A stretch of DNA of 39,755 nt from Hydrogenophilales bacterium CG12_big_fil_rev_8_21_14_0_65_61_21 (GCA_002782005.1 PFGT01000060.1:81456-121210), one strand, 5' to 3'. Positions 20,955 through 28,504 are shown, counted from the first letter of the stretch. The notes: generated by a model not told the origin, from the letters alone. Program-made: numbers and translations.

Positions 20955-21650
20955 TCAGTCGCGTTGTCCCATCAGCGCCATCAATAGTTGCAACAGGTTG
21001 ATGAACAGGTTGTAGATGTCGAGATAAATGGCCAGGGTCGCCATGACGTAGTTGGTCTCGCCGCCGTTCACGATCCGGTTCACGTCGAACAGGATGAAAC
21101 CGGAGAAGAGCAGCACCGCGCCGGCCGACAGGGTCAGAGCCAGGGCCGGAATCTGGAAGAACATGTTGGCCAGGCTGGCGAGGATCAACAGGATGATGCC
21201 GACCATCAGGAACTTGCCCAGGAAGCTGAAATCGCGCTTGCCGGTGCTGGCAATGGCGGACAGGGCCAAGAAGATGGCACCGGTGCCACCGGCCGCCAGG
21301 CCGACGATCTGGCCGCCGTTCCTGAGATGTAGCGCAACTTGCAGGATGGGACCCAGCATCAGACCCATAAAGCCGGTGAGGACCAGCAGCAAGACCACGC
21401 CCATACTGCTGTCGCGGTTGGCCTGAATGGCAAAGAATAGCCCCATCATCACGGCGAAGGCGCCCAACGAGTACATGATCGGATGTTGGGCCATGAAGGC
21501 GAAGTTCATGCTCATGCCGATCAAAGCGCCTACTACCGTCGGTACCATGGATAGGCCCAGCAGCATGTAGGTATTGCGCAGAACCTTGTTCTGGCCAGCG
21601 CCGATGGCAACAGGGGCGTTATACGTGGTGGTGTCGAATTGAGGTTGCAT
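20955..21650 (-). CDS. Bax inhibitor-1/YccA family membrane protein
   Basis: A 231-residue protein with seven hydrophobic helices, of the BI-1/YccA (UPF0005) family. Typical blocks are NKVLRNTYMLLGLSM, a central GPILQVALHL and the C-terminal FDVNRIVNGGETNYVMATLA followed by LDIYNLFINLLQLL. E. coli YccA modulates FtsH and others are proposed Ca2+-leak channels; the role here is not known. The ribosome site AAGGG lies 4 bases before the ATG. It is divergent from lysC across 129 bp that should hold both promoters; none stands out clearly. Confidence 0.94.
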   Translation of the reverse strand: MQPQFDTTTYNAPVAIGAGQNKVLRNTYMLLGLSMVPTVVGALIGMSMNFAFMAQHPIMYSLGAFAVMMGLFFAIQANRDSSMGVVLLLVLTGFMGLMLGPILQVALHLRNGGQIVGLAAGGTGAIFLALSAIASTGKRDFSFLGKFLMVGIILLILASLANMFFQIPALALTLSAGAVLLFSGFILFDVNRIVNGGETNYVMATLAIYLDIYNLFINLLQLLMALMGQRD

Positions 21651-21779
21651 AGCCCTTGGCTTTTTTACTCGGGTTGATAACAGCCGTAAGACTACGGTGT
21701 AAGCGAGAAAGTTTCAACCTTCACGCCGCGGCCAAGTTCTGTAAAATGTCGGGCTTTTCAAGCGTTTAAACAGGAAATC

Positions 21780-23012
21780 ATGGCACTCATCGTGCAGAAG
21801 TACGGCGGCACCTCGGTCGGCTCGGTCGAGCGCATCCGCAACGTGGCGGAGCGGGTCGCCAAATTCAAGATGCTTGGCCACCAGGTCGTGGTCGTGGTTT
21901 CGGCCATCTCCGGCGAGACCAACCGGCTGATCGCCCTGGCCAAGGAAATCAACAAAGACCCCGATCCGCGTGAGCTGGATGTCATCGTCTCTACCGGCGA
22001 GCAGGTCACCATCGCCCTGCTGGCCATGGCGATCAAGGACCTGGGGCTGAAGGCCAAGAGCTATACCGGCTGGCAAGTGCCGCTGCGCACCGATAACGCC
22101 TACACCAAGGCCCGCATCGAGCACATCGACGACCAGGCCATGCGGGCCGACCTGAACAGCGGCCATGTGGTCGTGGTCGCCGGCTTCCAGGGCATCGACG
22201 CCGACAACAACATCACCACTCTGGGACGGGGTGGCTCCGACACCACCGGCGTGGCGCTGGCGGCGGCGCTCAAGGCCGACGAATGCCAGATATATACCGA
22301 TGTCGACGGCGTCTATACCACCGACCCGCGCATCGTGCCCGAGGCCCGCAAGCTCGACACCATCACCTTCGAAGAGATGCTGGAACTGGCCAGTCTGGGC
22401 TCCAAGGTGTTGCAAATCCGGGCGGTCGAATTCGCCGGCAAATACCATATCAAACTGCGGGTGCTCTCCAGCTTTGAAGACGAAGGCGAAGGCACACTGA
22501 TTACTTTCGAGGAGAATTCCATGGAACAACCGGTCATCTCCGGCATCGCCTTCAACCGCGATGAAGCCAAACTCACTATCCTGGGCGTGCCCGACAAACC
22601 CGGCGTCGCTGGCCTGATCCTGGCGCCCATCGCCGATGCCAACATCGATGTCGACATGATCGTCCAGAATGTTGGCCATGACGGCACTACCGACTTCTCC
22701 TTCACGGTTCAGCGCAGCGAGATGAAGAAGGCGATGGACGTCCTCGAAATAGTCAAAGGCGCCATCGGCGCCCGCGAGGTGATCGGCGCCGACAAGATCG
22801 CCAAGGTCTCCATCGTTGGTGTCGGAATGCGCACCCACGCTGGTATCGCCAGCAAGATGTTCAAGGCTTTGGCCGCCGAGAACATTAATATCCAGATGAT
22901 CTCCACCTCCGAGATCAAGATTTCAGTGGTCGTGGAAGACAAGTACATGGAACTGGCGGTTCGCGCGCTGCACCAGGCCTTCGAACTGGACAAGGAACCG
23001 GCCTCAGCCTGA
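21780..23012 (+). CDS. lysC: Aspartate kinase (with internal start for beta subunit)
   Basis: A 410-residue aspartokinase, first enzyme of the lysine, threonine and methionine pathway. The kinase domain (1-250) shows VQKYGGTSVGSVERI, VVVVSAISGETNRL, STGEQVTIALLA, TTLGRGGSDTTGVALAAAL and DVDGVYTTDPR; two ACT domains follow (about 265-410), with NVGHDGTTDFSFTV and GVGMRTHAGIASKMF. It is of the monofunctional Corynebacterium/Pseudomonas type. A strong ribosome site and ATG inside the gene would give a separate ACT-only subunit. The start at 21780 is an ATG before MALIVQKYGG; a CAGGAAATC stretch serves as ribosome site. Confidence 0.96.
   Translation: MALIVQKYGGTSVGSVERIRNVAERVAKFKMLGHQVVVVVSAISGETNRLIALAKEINKDPDPRELDVIVSTGEQVTIALLAMAIKDLGLKAKSYTGWQVPLRTDNAYTKARIEHIDDQAMRADLNSGHVVVVAGFQGIDADNNITTLGRGGSDTTGVALAAALKADECQIYTDVDGVYTTDPRIVPEARKLDTITFEEMLELASLGSKVLQIRAVEFAGKYHIKLRVLSSFEDEGEGTLITFEENSMEQPVISGIAFNRDEAKLTILGVPDKPGVAGLILAPIADANIDVDMIVQNVGHDGTTDFSFTVQRSEMKKAMDVLEIVKGAIGAREVIGADKIAKVSIVGVGMRTHAGIASKMFKALAAENINIQMISTSEIKISVVVEDKYMELAVRALHQAFELDKEPASA
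22509..22523 (+). promoter_or_regulatory. Internal ribosome site and start codon for an aspartokinase beta subunit
   Basis: GAGGAG (22509-22514) lies 6 bases before an in-frame ATG (22521) at the kinase/ACT boundary. Starting there gives a 163-residue ACT-domain protein (MEQPVISGIAF onward). Alpha/beta aspartokinases made this way are known in Corynebacterium and Bacillus. The site is better than the one at the main start, which supports real use. Confidence 0.75.
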
Positions 23013-23019
23013 CTTTACG

Positions 23020-23047
23020 TTGATTTTTAGCGGCCGCGCGGTTATCC
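23020..23047 (+). promoter_or_regulatory. Candidate promoter of tRNA-Ser(GCT)
   Basis: TTGATT (23020-23025) and TTATCC (23042-23047) are 16 bases apart, about 40 bases before the tRNA. The -10 is weak, so this is tentative. Confidence 0.4.
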
Positions 23048-23086
23048 TTGCCGCCCCTTTAGCCCGGCCTCCATCGGGCAAAGTTT

Positions 23087-23179
23087 GGAGACGTGGCCGA
23101 GAGGCTTAAGGCACTCCCCTGCTAAGGGAGAGTCCGGTGAAAAACTGGACCGAGAGTTCGAATCTCTCCGTCTCCGCCA
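23087..23179 (+). tRNA. tRNA-Ser (anticodon GCT)
   Basis: Acceptor GGAGACG pairs with CGTCTCC, the anticodon stem CTCCC/GGGAG holds CTGCTAA (anticodon GCT), the long variable arm is GTCCGGTGAAAAACTGGAC, and CCA is encoded. It reads AGC/AGT codons. Confidence 0.97.
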
Positions 23180-23264
23180 ATTACCCTGGTAGCGCAGGGG
23201 CTTTCTATGTGCCGTGGGATTCAGGATAAATCAGCCGTACTTTTGATAGGGGTGCGATTCCGGC

Positions 23265-23293
23265 TTGGCAAGGGCAGATGCCGTCCGTATAAT
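23265..23293 (+). promoter_or_regulatory. Promoter of tRNA-Arg(ACG)
   Basis: TTGGCA (23265-23270) and a consensus TATAAT (23288-23293) are 17 bases apart, 14 bases before the mature tRNA 5' end. This is a near-ideal sigma-70 promoter. Confidence 0.85.
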
Positions 23294-23307
23294 TCGCGCC
23301 TCAAGAA

Positions 23308-23384
23308 GCGCCCGTAGCTCAGTTGGATAGAGTACTTGGCTACGAACCAAGGGGTCGTGGGTTCGAATCCTGCCGGGCGCACCA
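23308..23384 (+). tRNA. tRNA-Arg (anticodon ACG)
   Basis: Acceptor GCGCCCG pairs with CGGGCGC, the anticodon stem CTTGG/CCAAG encloses CTACGAA (anticodon ACG, read as ICG after deamination), and the encoded CCA ends at 23384. It reads CGU, CGC and CGA. Confidence 0.97.
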
Positions 23385-23390
23385 AATAGA

Positions 23391-23424
23391 CCAAGGGCCT
23401 GCATTTATGTGGGCCCTTGGCATT
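23391..23424 (+). terminator. Rho-independent terminator after tRNA-Arg(ACG)
   Basis: CCAAGGGCC (23391-23399) pairs perfectly with GGCCCTTGG (23412-23420) across a 12-base loop, followed by CATTTT. It ends the tRNA transcript a few bases after CCA. Confidence 0.88.
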
Positions 23425-23494
23425 TTCGAAATACCCCCCAATAATCGGTTCCTGCTATAAATTTCGTAGTCTGCGCGGACTACGCCAGCCAGCC

Positions 23495-23524
23495 TTTCCA
23501 TGCCGTCCGAGAACATGGGATAAT
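23495..23524 (+). promoter_or_regulatory. Candidate promoter of the fluoride-riboswitch transcript
   Basis: TTTCCA (23495-23500) and GATAAT (23519-23524) are 18 bases apart. A transcript would begin about 23531, exactly at the start of the aptamer. A perfect hairpin CGTAGTC/GACTACG (23465-23484) lies just upstream of it, with no T-run. Confidence 0.5.
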
Positions 23525-23530
23525 TCAAAG

Positions 23531-23586
23531 CAGGAGATGGCATACCTCCTAATAACCGCCTGGGTTCCCGGCTGATGATGCCTACG
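23531..23586 (+). ncRNA. Fluoride riboswitch (crcB motif RNA) aptamer
   Basis: The segment follows the crcB-motif consensus closely: GGAGATGGCATACCTCC as the first stem-loop, AATAACCGCC in the middle, and GCTGATGATGCCTACG at the 3' side. GGCAT near the start pairs with ATGCC at the end, and the pseudoknot partners are present. It lies 72 bases before crcB, the classic fluoride exporter gene. Recognition rests on consensus matching by eye, which is strong here. Confidence 0.95.
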
Positions 23587-23616
23587 CGAACCCGGCACGG
23601 GCGGTGTAGGCATTTT
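23579..23616 (+). terminator. Expression-platform terminator of the fluoride riboswitch
   Basis: TGCCTAC (23579-23585) can pair with GTAGGCA (23606-23612), followed by TTTT. The left arm is also the 3' strand of the aptamer. Fluoride binding would hold that strand in the aptamer and let transcription continue into crcB; without fluoride the terminator forms. An inner CCCG/CGGG stem strengthens the hairpin. Confidence 0.88.
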
Positions 23617-23657
23617 CATGCACTGTCTGTGGAATGTGACTTTTCAAGGACAGATGC

Positions 23658-24044
23658 ATGTGGAAATCCATCTTCGCCATCGCCCTCGGCGCCGCGCTTG
23701 GCGCGCTGTTGCGCTGGCTGTTGGGCCTCAAGCTCAACGCGCTCTTCCCCACCATTCCCCCCGGCACACTGGCTGCCAACCTGATCGGCGGCTACGTCAT
23801 TGGTCTGGCCATCGCTTTTTTCAGTGCACTGCCGGGCCTGGCGCCGGAATGGCGCTTGCTGGTCATTACCGGCTTTTGCGGTGGGTTGACCACCTTCTCC
23901 ACCTTTTCCGCCGAGATCGCCACCCTGTTGCAGCAGGGCCGACCCTCCTGGGCGCTGGTCGCAGTCGCCGGGCATGTGTTGGGGGCGATCTTGATGACCT
24001 TCGCCGGCATCGCCACTGTGGCCTGGGCGCGGCACGCCGCGTGA
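23658..24044 (+). CDS. crcB: Fluoride channel/exporter CrcB (Fluc)
   Basis: A 128-residue four-helix membrane protein of the Fluc/CrcB family, which lets fluoride leave the cell as a dual-topology dimer. Family motifs are [29 protein letters not shown] and [16 protein letters not shown], the last holding the Phe and Thr/Ser residues of the fluoride path. The ATG at 23658 was chosen over 23654, which opens another frame; AAGGA lies about 6 bases before. It stands directly behind a fluoride riboswitch and looks intact. Confidence 0.96.
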   Translation: MWKSIFAIALGAALGALLRWLLGLKLNALFPTIPPGTLAANLIGGYVIGLAIAFFSALPGLAPEWRLLVITGFCGGLTTFSTFSAEIATLLQQGRPSWALVAVAGHVLGAILMTFAGIATVAWARHAA

Positions 24045-24087
24045 TGTCTAACCATCATGGCGCATCGCCTCCCCAAATCATGAAATG

Positions 24088-24152
24088 CCATAGGGCGGCC
24101 CATGGTCGCTGTTCACCCGGTGCCGTTGCGGCGGGCATGGCCCGCCCTATGG
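24088..24152. repeat. Inverted repeat between crcB and the DUF190 gene (REP/MITE-like)
   Basis: CCATAGGGCGG (24088-24098) and CCGCCCTATGG (24142-24152) are perfect 11-base inverted arms. A nested palindrome GCGGGCATGGCCCGC (24131-24145) lies inside the right part. There is no T-run, and the segment is noncoding. Words of this TAGGGCGG/CCGCCC kind are common in dispersed palindromic repeats, but copies elsewhere cannot be seen here. Confidence 0.65.
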
Positions 24153-24184
24153 GCGACGTGAGTTTCGTTAAATAAGGAGTCGAC

Positions 24185-24535
24185 ATGGAAGGCTGTTTTA
24201 TCAGGTTTTATCTGCATGAGAACCAGCGCTGCCACGGCCGCCTGGCCTGGGAATGGCTGCTGGACCAGGCCAATAAGCTGGGTATCCGGGGCGGCACCGC
24301 ATTCCGCGCCATGGCCGGCTTCGGCCACCACCATCATCTGCAGGAAGATCACTTCTTCGAGTTGGCCGGCAATCTGCCGGTAGAGGTAGAGTTCACCGTC
24401 AGCGAGGAGGAATCGGCCCGGCTGCTGGAGCTGCTGCACAGGGAGAAGGTCCGGGTTTTCTACGCCCACATCCCGGCCCGCTTCGGGGTGGTGAATCCGG
24501 ACGTGGAGGAGCCGCCCGAGGAACCCGCGCCATGA
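24185..24535 (+). CDS. DUF190 domain protein
   Basis: A 116-residue soluble protein of the DUF190 family, which is often found next to crcB and has a PII-like fold. It begins GCFIRFYLHENQRCHGRLAWE and continues with GIRGGTAFRAMAGFGHHHH, DLPVEVEF-like NLPVEVEFTVSEEE and VRVFYAHIPARFG. The ATG has a strong AAGGAG site. Its stop overlaps the antiporter start (ATGA). A role in fluoride response or in ligand sensing for the nearby transporters is inferred from context only. Confidence 0.9.
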   Translation: MEGCFIRFYLHENQRCHGRLAWEWLLDQANKLGIRGGTAFRAMAGFGHHHHLQEDHFFELAGNLPVEVEFTVSEEESARLLELLHREKVRVFYAHIPARFGVVNPDVEEPPEEPAP

Positions 24536-25709
24536 CCGAAATCTGGACCCAGGCTGCGCTGTGGCTGGGGCTGGCCCTACTGGCCTCAATGCTGTCGATC
24601 TGGCTGCGGGTGGCTACCGCCTTGTCCGAGATCGTCGTCGGCACCATCGCCCAGTTATTCATTGGCGCGCTGCTGGGCAGCGCCATCCTGGCGGGGGATG
24701 CGAGCTGGATCAAGTTCCTGGCCGGGGCGGGGCGATCCTGCTGACCTTTTTGGCTGGTGCGGAGCTCGACCCCGCCGTGTTTCGCAAGCAGTGGAAACAG
24801 GCCACGGCCATCGGCCTGGTTAGCTTCATCGCCCCTTTTATCGGTTGTGCCGCACTGGCCCGCTGTGGCCTGGGCTGGAGCGTGGAAGCGAGCTGGCTGG
24901 CCGGCATCGCCATGTCCACCACCTCGGTGGCGGTGGTCTACGCGGTGATGCTGGAGTTCGGGCTGAACGCCACCGACTACGGCAAGACCGTGCTGGCCGC
25001 CTGCTTCATCACCGACCTGGTCACGGTGATCGCCTTGGGCCTGATCTTTGCCCCGTTCACTTACAGGACGCTGATCTTCCTCGGCGTCGGCGTGCTCGCG
25101 GCGGTCATCCTGCCGCGTCTGATCCCGCATTTCTTCCGCCGCTATGGCGGGCGGCCGTCGGAACTGGAAGCGAAGCTATTGATGTTCTGCCTGTTCGCCA
25201 TGGGCGCGCTGGCCACCTGGGCGGACAGTGAAGCGGTGTTGCCGGCCTATCTGCTGGGTATGGTGCTGGCCGGCACGGTGGGCAAGGACCACGCCCTCGT
25301 TCGCCGCCTGCGCACGCTGACCTTCGGCCTGCTGACCCCGTTCTACTTCATCCGCGCCGGCTCGCTGGTGTCGCTGCCGGCCTTGGTGGCGGCACCCCTG
25401 GCCTTCGTCGCGCTGCTACTGGCGAAGATGGCGACCAAGATGGCGAGCGTCTATCCGGTGGCACGCGGCTACGGTTCGCCGAAACAGGAAGGCATGTACA
25501 CCACGCTGTTGATGTCCACCGGGCTGACCTTCGGCACCATCTCGGCCCTGTTCGGCTTGAGTCACCAGATCGTCGATCAGGCCCAGTATTCCGCGTTGGT
25601 GGCGGCGGTGATCGGCAGCGCGGTGGTGCCGACCCTGATCGCCAACGCCTTCTTCCTGCCGAGACATTTGCTGCCGCGCGAGGACAAGGATGCACACGGA
25701 ACCGCCTGA
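24532..25709 (+). pseudogene. Cation:proton antiporter (CPA2/Kef type), broken by one frameshift
   Basis: Two overlapping frames together give a full antiporter of about 392 residues. The first runs from ATG 24532 to a stop at 24744 and carries the first helices (EIVVGTIAQLFIGALLG, then KFLAGAG). The second carries the rest: ILLTFLAGAELDP, GIAMSTTSVAVVYAVM, LGMVLAGTVGKDH and LLMSTGLTFGTISALFG. The break lies in GGGGCGGGG (24724-24732): adding one G restores AGAGAILLTFLAGAELDP. A real one-base deletion, a sequencing error or ribosomal slippage could all explain it. The gene belongs to the crcB transcript and overlaps the next gene by 20 bases. Confidence 0.88.
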
Positions 25710-26163
25710 CGCCTCGCCCGCCGCCGTGGGCGCCTTGGTGGAGGCGGCTGCGGCCATTCCGGGCGTGCCGCAGGCACCACTGGCCGACTTGCGCGGCAAG
25801 CTGGCGCAACACGCCTTCAATCTGGTGGTGGCAGGCGAATTCAAGCGCTGCAAGAGTAGCCTCATCAACGCGCTGCTGGGGGCTGGCCTGCTGCCCGCTT
25901 TCGTCAGCCATCCCATCCCTCTGCGCCAGGCCGGCCGGCTGCGCCACGATTTCGAGGAACGCATCAAGGCGAGCGTGCGCGACTTCCGCCGTGAGATGCT
26001 CGATCGCATCGAAGCCACTCTCGCCGGCATCGAGACCGCCATCGGCCAGGGCCGAGCACTACGCCAGCGCGGCGAAAGCGAGACCGCTTCCCGGCAGCGG
26101 GAACTGGCCGAGGGGCTGGGGCGCATCGCGGTACTGGAAGCGAGGAGCCTGTCGGACTTATGA
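25690..26163 (+). pseudogene. Internally deleted dynamin-like GTPase remnant
   Basis: This 157-residue frame joins two distant parts of a dynamin-family GTPase. Residues 1-72 are the GTPase start with the P-loop region LVVAGEFKRCKSSLINALLG; the family has GEFKRGKSS, so the P-loop Gly is Cys. From about residue 83 the sequence is the helical C-terminus (RIEATLAGIETAIGQGRALRQRGE). The switch regions, G3 and G4 motifs and the stalk are missing, some 400 residues in family members. It cannot be a working GTPase. The frame itself is open, so a small protein could still be made. It starts inside the 3' end of the antiporter gene. Confidence 0.82.
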
Positions 26164-26257
26164 TGAATCGGTTGCAAATCCGCCTGAGCACCCATCTCAC
26201 CTCGATCGGCCTTGACCCCCTGGCCGACCCATTACCACGCTCATCAGGAGAATCGCC

Positions 26258-26677
26258 ATGATCCAGAAACTGCTTATCGCCTACGACGGCTCCGACTCGG
26301 CCCGCGCCGCCTTCGACTTCGCTCTCGACCTGGCCGGCAAGTACGGCGCGGAATTGCACGTACTGGCGGTGGCCCGTCCACCGGAGTTCGGCGATGAGGT
26401 GGAGACCGAAGCGGTGATCGAACAATCGCGCCGCCACCATGCCCACACCCTGCAACCGCTCAAGTCCCGGACCGGCGCGCTGAAGGCGCATTTCGAGGTC
26501 AAGGTCGGCCACCCGGCCGAGACCATCGTGCTCTACGCCGAGGACCACGGCATCGACCACATCGTGGTCGGCCATCGCGGCCATGGCCTGTTCGAGCGCT
26601 GGCTGATCGGCTCGGTGGCGCGCCAGGTGATCGCCTACGCGCCCTGCGCGGTGACGGTGGTGCGTCCGCGTGCTTGA
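26258..26677 (+). CDS. Universal stress protein (UspA family)
   Basis: A 139-residue single-domain Usp protein. It begins QKLLIAYDGSDSARAAFDFAL with the adenine-contacting Asp, and ends with the ATP-binding pattern VVGHRGHGLFERWLIGSVARQV (G-x2-G-x9-G-S) and CAVTVVRPRA. It is therefore probably an ATP-binding Usp. The ribosome site CAGGAG lies 8 bases before the ATG. Usp genes are among those reported downstream of fluoride riboswitches, which fits its place at the end of the crcB cluster, 94 bp after the dynamin remnant. Confidence 0.93.
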   Translation: MIQKLLIAYDGSDSARAAFDFALDLAGKYGAELHVLAVARPPEFGDEVETEAVIEQSRRHHAHTLQPLKSRTGALKAHFEVKVGHPAETIVLYAEDHGIDHIVVGHRGHGLFERWLIGSVARQVIAYAPCAVTVVRPRA

Positions 26678-26716
26678 GACACCTTTCTTTCACACGCCCT
26701 CAGACAGGAGTGGGCT

Positions 26717-27301
26717 ATGCAGTTGATTTCGCGGCGTCGCTTCCGACAGGCCGCATTTATCTGCGGCACCCTGGCCGCACTGGTTCTGGCCACCGGCGGT
26801 GGTCTGTATGCCTATTGGCAGGCCGGCGGCAATTTCCATGAGGTGGAGGCGGGTCGGTTTTACCGTTCGGCCCAGCTCGATCCGGCAGAGCTGGATCGGG
26901 TGGTCAAGCGCTATGGCATCCGCTCGGTCCTCAATCTGCGCGGCAATAACACTGGCACGCCCTGGTACGACGGCGAGGTCGTGACCAGCGCAGCCGATGG
27001 CGTAGCCCATTTCGATTACCCCATCTCGGCCGAGAATCCGGTCACAGTCAGGCAAATGCAAGAAATCCTGGCCATCCTGAGCACGGCGCCGAAACCGGTG
27101 CTGGTCCATTGTCAGGCGGGATCGGATCGCACCGGCCTGGTCTCAGCGCTGTATCGACTGTCGCGGGGCGCGGACGTGGCGACGGCGGGAGAGCAGTTAT
27201 CGTTGATGCACTATGGACATTTCCCCTACCTGTGGAGCAAGACCCAGGCGATGGACGACAGTTTCCTGGCCTACACCGCTACATTGAAACCCACCCTGTA
27301 A
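26717..27301 (+). CDS. Membrane-anchored tyrosine/dual-specificity phosphatase
   Basis: A 194-residue protein with an N-terminal membrane helix after an RRR-rich start (residues 10-34), then a cysteine-phosphatase domain. The P-loop is VHCQAGSDRTG (Cys132, Arg138), matching HCx5R, and the DSP-like lead FYRSAQLDPAELDRVVKRYGI and VLNLRG are visible. The catalytic domain most likely faces the periplasm. Substrate is unknown; related proteins act on phosphotyrosine or phosphoinositide-like substrates. The ribosome site CAGGAG is good. It sits between usp and the MFS gene. Confidence 0.88.
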   Translation: MQLISRRRFRQAAFICGTLAALVLATGGGLYAYWQAGGNFHEVEAGRFYRSAQLDPAELDRVVKRYGIRSVLNLRGNNTGTPWYDGEVVTSAADGVAHFDYPISAENPVTVRQMQEILAILSTAPKPVLVHCQAGSDRTGLVSALYRLSRGADVATAGEQLSLMHYGHFPYLWSKTQAMDDSFLAYTATLKPTL

Positions 27302-27319
27302 CCGTCCCCCTGAGCGAAT

Positions 27320-28504
27320 ATGATCGAAAAACTCCTTTCCCTGCCTCGTACCGTCTGGCTGCTCGGCCTGGTGAGCCTGTTCAATGACAGCACCAGCGAA
27401 CTGGTTTATCCACTGGTGCCGCTGTTTCTGGCCTCGGTGCTGATGGCCGGCCCGAAGGCGCTCGGCCTGATCGAGGGCATCGCCGAGGCCACCGCCAGCC
27501 TGCTGAAGCTCTTTTCCGGCGTGGTCATGGATCGCCGAGGTCACGCCAAGGGCTGGGTGGCAGGCGGCTATGGCCTGGCGGCCCTGTCCCGGCCGCTGTT
27601 TTACCTGGCGTCGAGCTGGCCCATGGTGCTGGTGCTGCGCTTTGCCGACCGGGTCGGTAAGGGTCTACGTACCTCGCCGCGTGACGCACTGCTGGCTGGC
27701 GCTGTGAGTGACGACCGCCGGGGCCTGGCCTTCGGCCTGCACCGCGCCATGGATAACGCCGGGGCGGTGATTGGACCGCTGCTGGCCGCCTGGCTGCTGG
27801 CCAGAGGGGTGGCGATCAAGGACGTGTTTCTGTGGGCTATCGTGCCGGGCATGATGACCGTCGCTCTGGCCTTGGCGATCAAGGAACCGCCAACCGTACC
27901 GATGGCTGAGCGCCGGCCCTTCTCCTGGCGGATGGCCGGCTTCCCCCCCGCTTACAAGCGTTACCTGCTGGTGCTGGCCCTGTTCACCCTGGGTAATTCG
28001 TCCAACATGTTCCTACTCCTGCGGGCCAAGGAACTGGGCCTGGCCGATTACCAGGTGCCGCTGTTGTGGGCGCTGACCTCGGCGGTAGCGATGCTGTTGT
28101 CCACGCCGCTGTCCGCCCTGTCCGACCGCCTGGGCCGGACGCGGCTGATCCTGGTTGGCTGGGCGGTATATGGCCTGTTCTATCTGGCTATGGGGCTGAA
28201 TGGCTTTCATACCTTGCTGCTGTGGCCATTGTTCGCCTTTTACGGGCTGTTTTTGGCTGCGACCGAAGGCAGTGAAAAGGCCTTGGTGGCCGACCTTGCG
28301 CCGAAAAACATGCTCGGCACAGCGTACGGTTGGTTCAACCTGACGACGGGGGTGATGCTGCTGCCCGCCTCGTTGCTGTTTGGCCTCATTTACCAGCAAG
28401 CCGGCGCGCCAAGCGCATTTGCCTTTTCCGCCGCTTGCGCCTTGATCGCCGCCGTGTTGCTGCCGCTCTGGGCGCTGCGCGGCAGCCGGTCAGTATCATC
28501 CTGA
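27320..28504 (+). CDS. MFS transporter
   Basis: A 394-residue transporter with about twelve helices. The start VSLFNDSTSELVYPLVPLFL and the loop RFADRVGKGLRTSPRDALLA are typical of one MFS subgroup whose members are annotated as drug or metal (for example nickel) exporters. The second half begins near FTLGNSSNMFLLLRAKELG and repeats the loop as ALSDRLGRTRLILVG. It starts 18 bp after the phosphatase and may share its transcript. The gene is complete; the substrate cannot be named. Confidence 0.92.
   Translation: MIEKLLSLPRTVWLLGLVSLFNDSTSELVYPLVPLFLASVLMAGPKALGLIEGIAEATASLLKLFSGVVMDRRGHAKGWVAGGYGLAALSRPLFYLASSWPMVLVLRFADRVGKGLRTSPRDALLAGAVSDDRRGLAFGLHRAMDNAGAVIGPLLAAWLLARGVAIKDVFLWAIVPGMMTVALALAIKEPPTVPMAERRPFSWRMAGFPPAYKRYLLVLALFTLGNSSNMFLLLRAKELGLADYQVPLLWALTSAVAMLLSTPLSALSDRLGRTRLILVGWAVYGLFYLAMGLNGFHTLLLWPLFAFYGLFLAATEGSEKALVADLAPKNMLGTAYGWFNLTTGVMLLPASLLFGLIYQQAGAPSAFAFSAACALIAAVLLPLWALRGSRSVSS

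Noticed and set aside
21661-21779. Sigma-70 promoter for lysC (TTGATA at 21674 with TGTAAG, or TAAAAT at 21742)
   Set aside because: Neither has both a good -35 and a good -10 at normal spacing, so no call was made.
21714-22838. A 374-codon minus-strand frame opposite lysC
   Set aside because: Antisense shadow with no recognisable domain; lysC on the other strand is unmistakable.
23340-23543. A 67-codon minus-strand frame over tRNA-Arg(ACG)
   Set aside because: It runs through the tRNA and terminator and ends in a tRNA-derived peptide (ARQDSNPRPLGS type) that is a well-known false annotation.
24715-24750. Programmed ribosomal frameshifting in the antiporter gene
   Set aside because: No canonical X-XXY-YYZ slippery heptamer is in the right frame. 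Antiporters of this family are not known to use it. A one-base deletion or sequencing error is simpler, though the idea is kept as a minor alternative.
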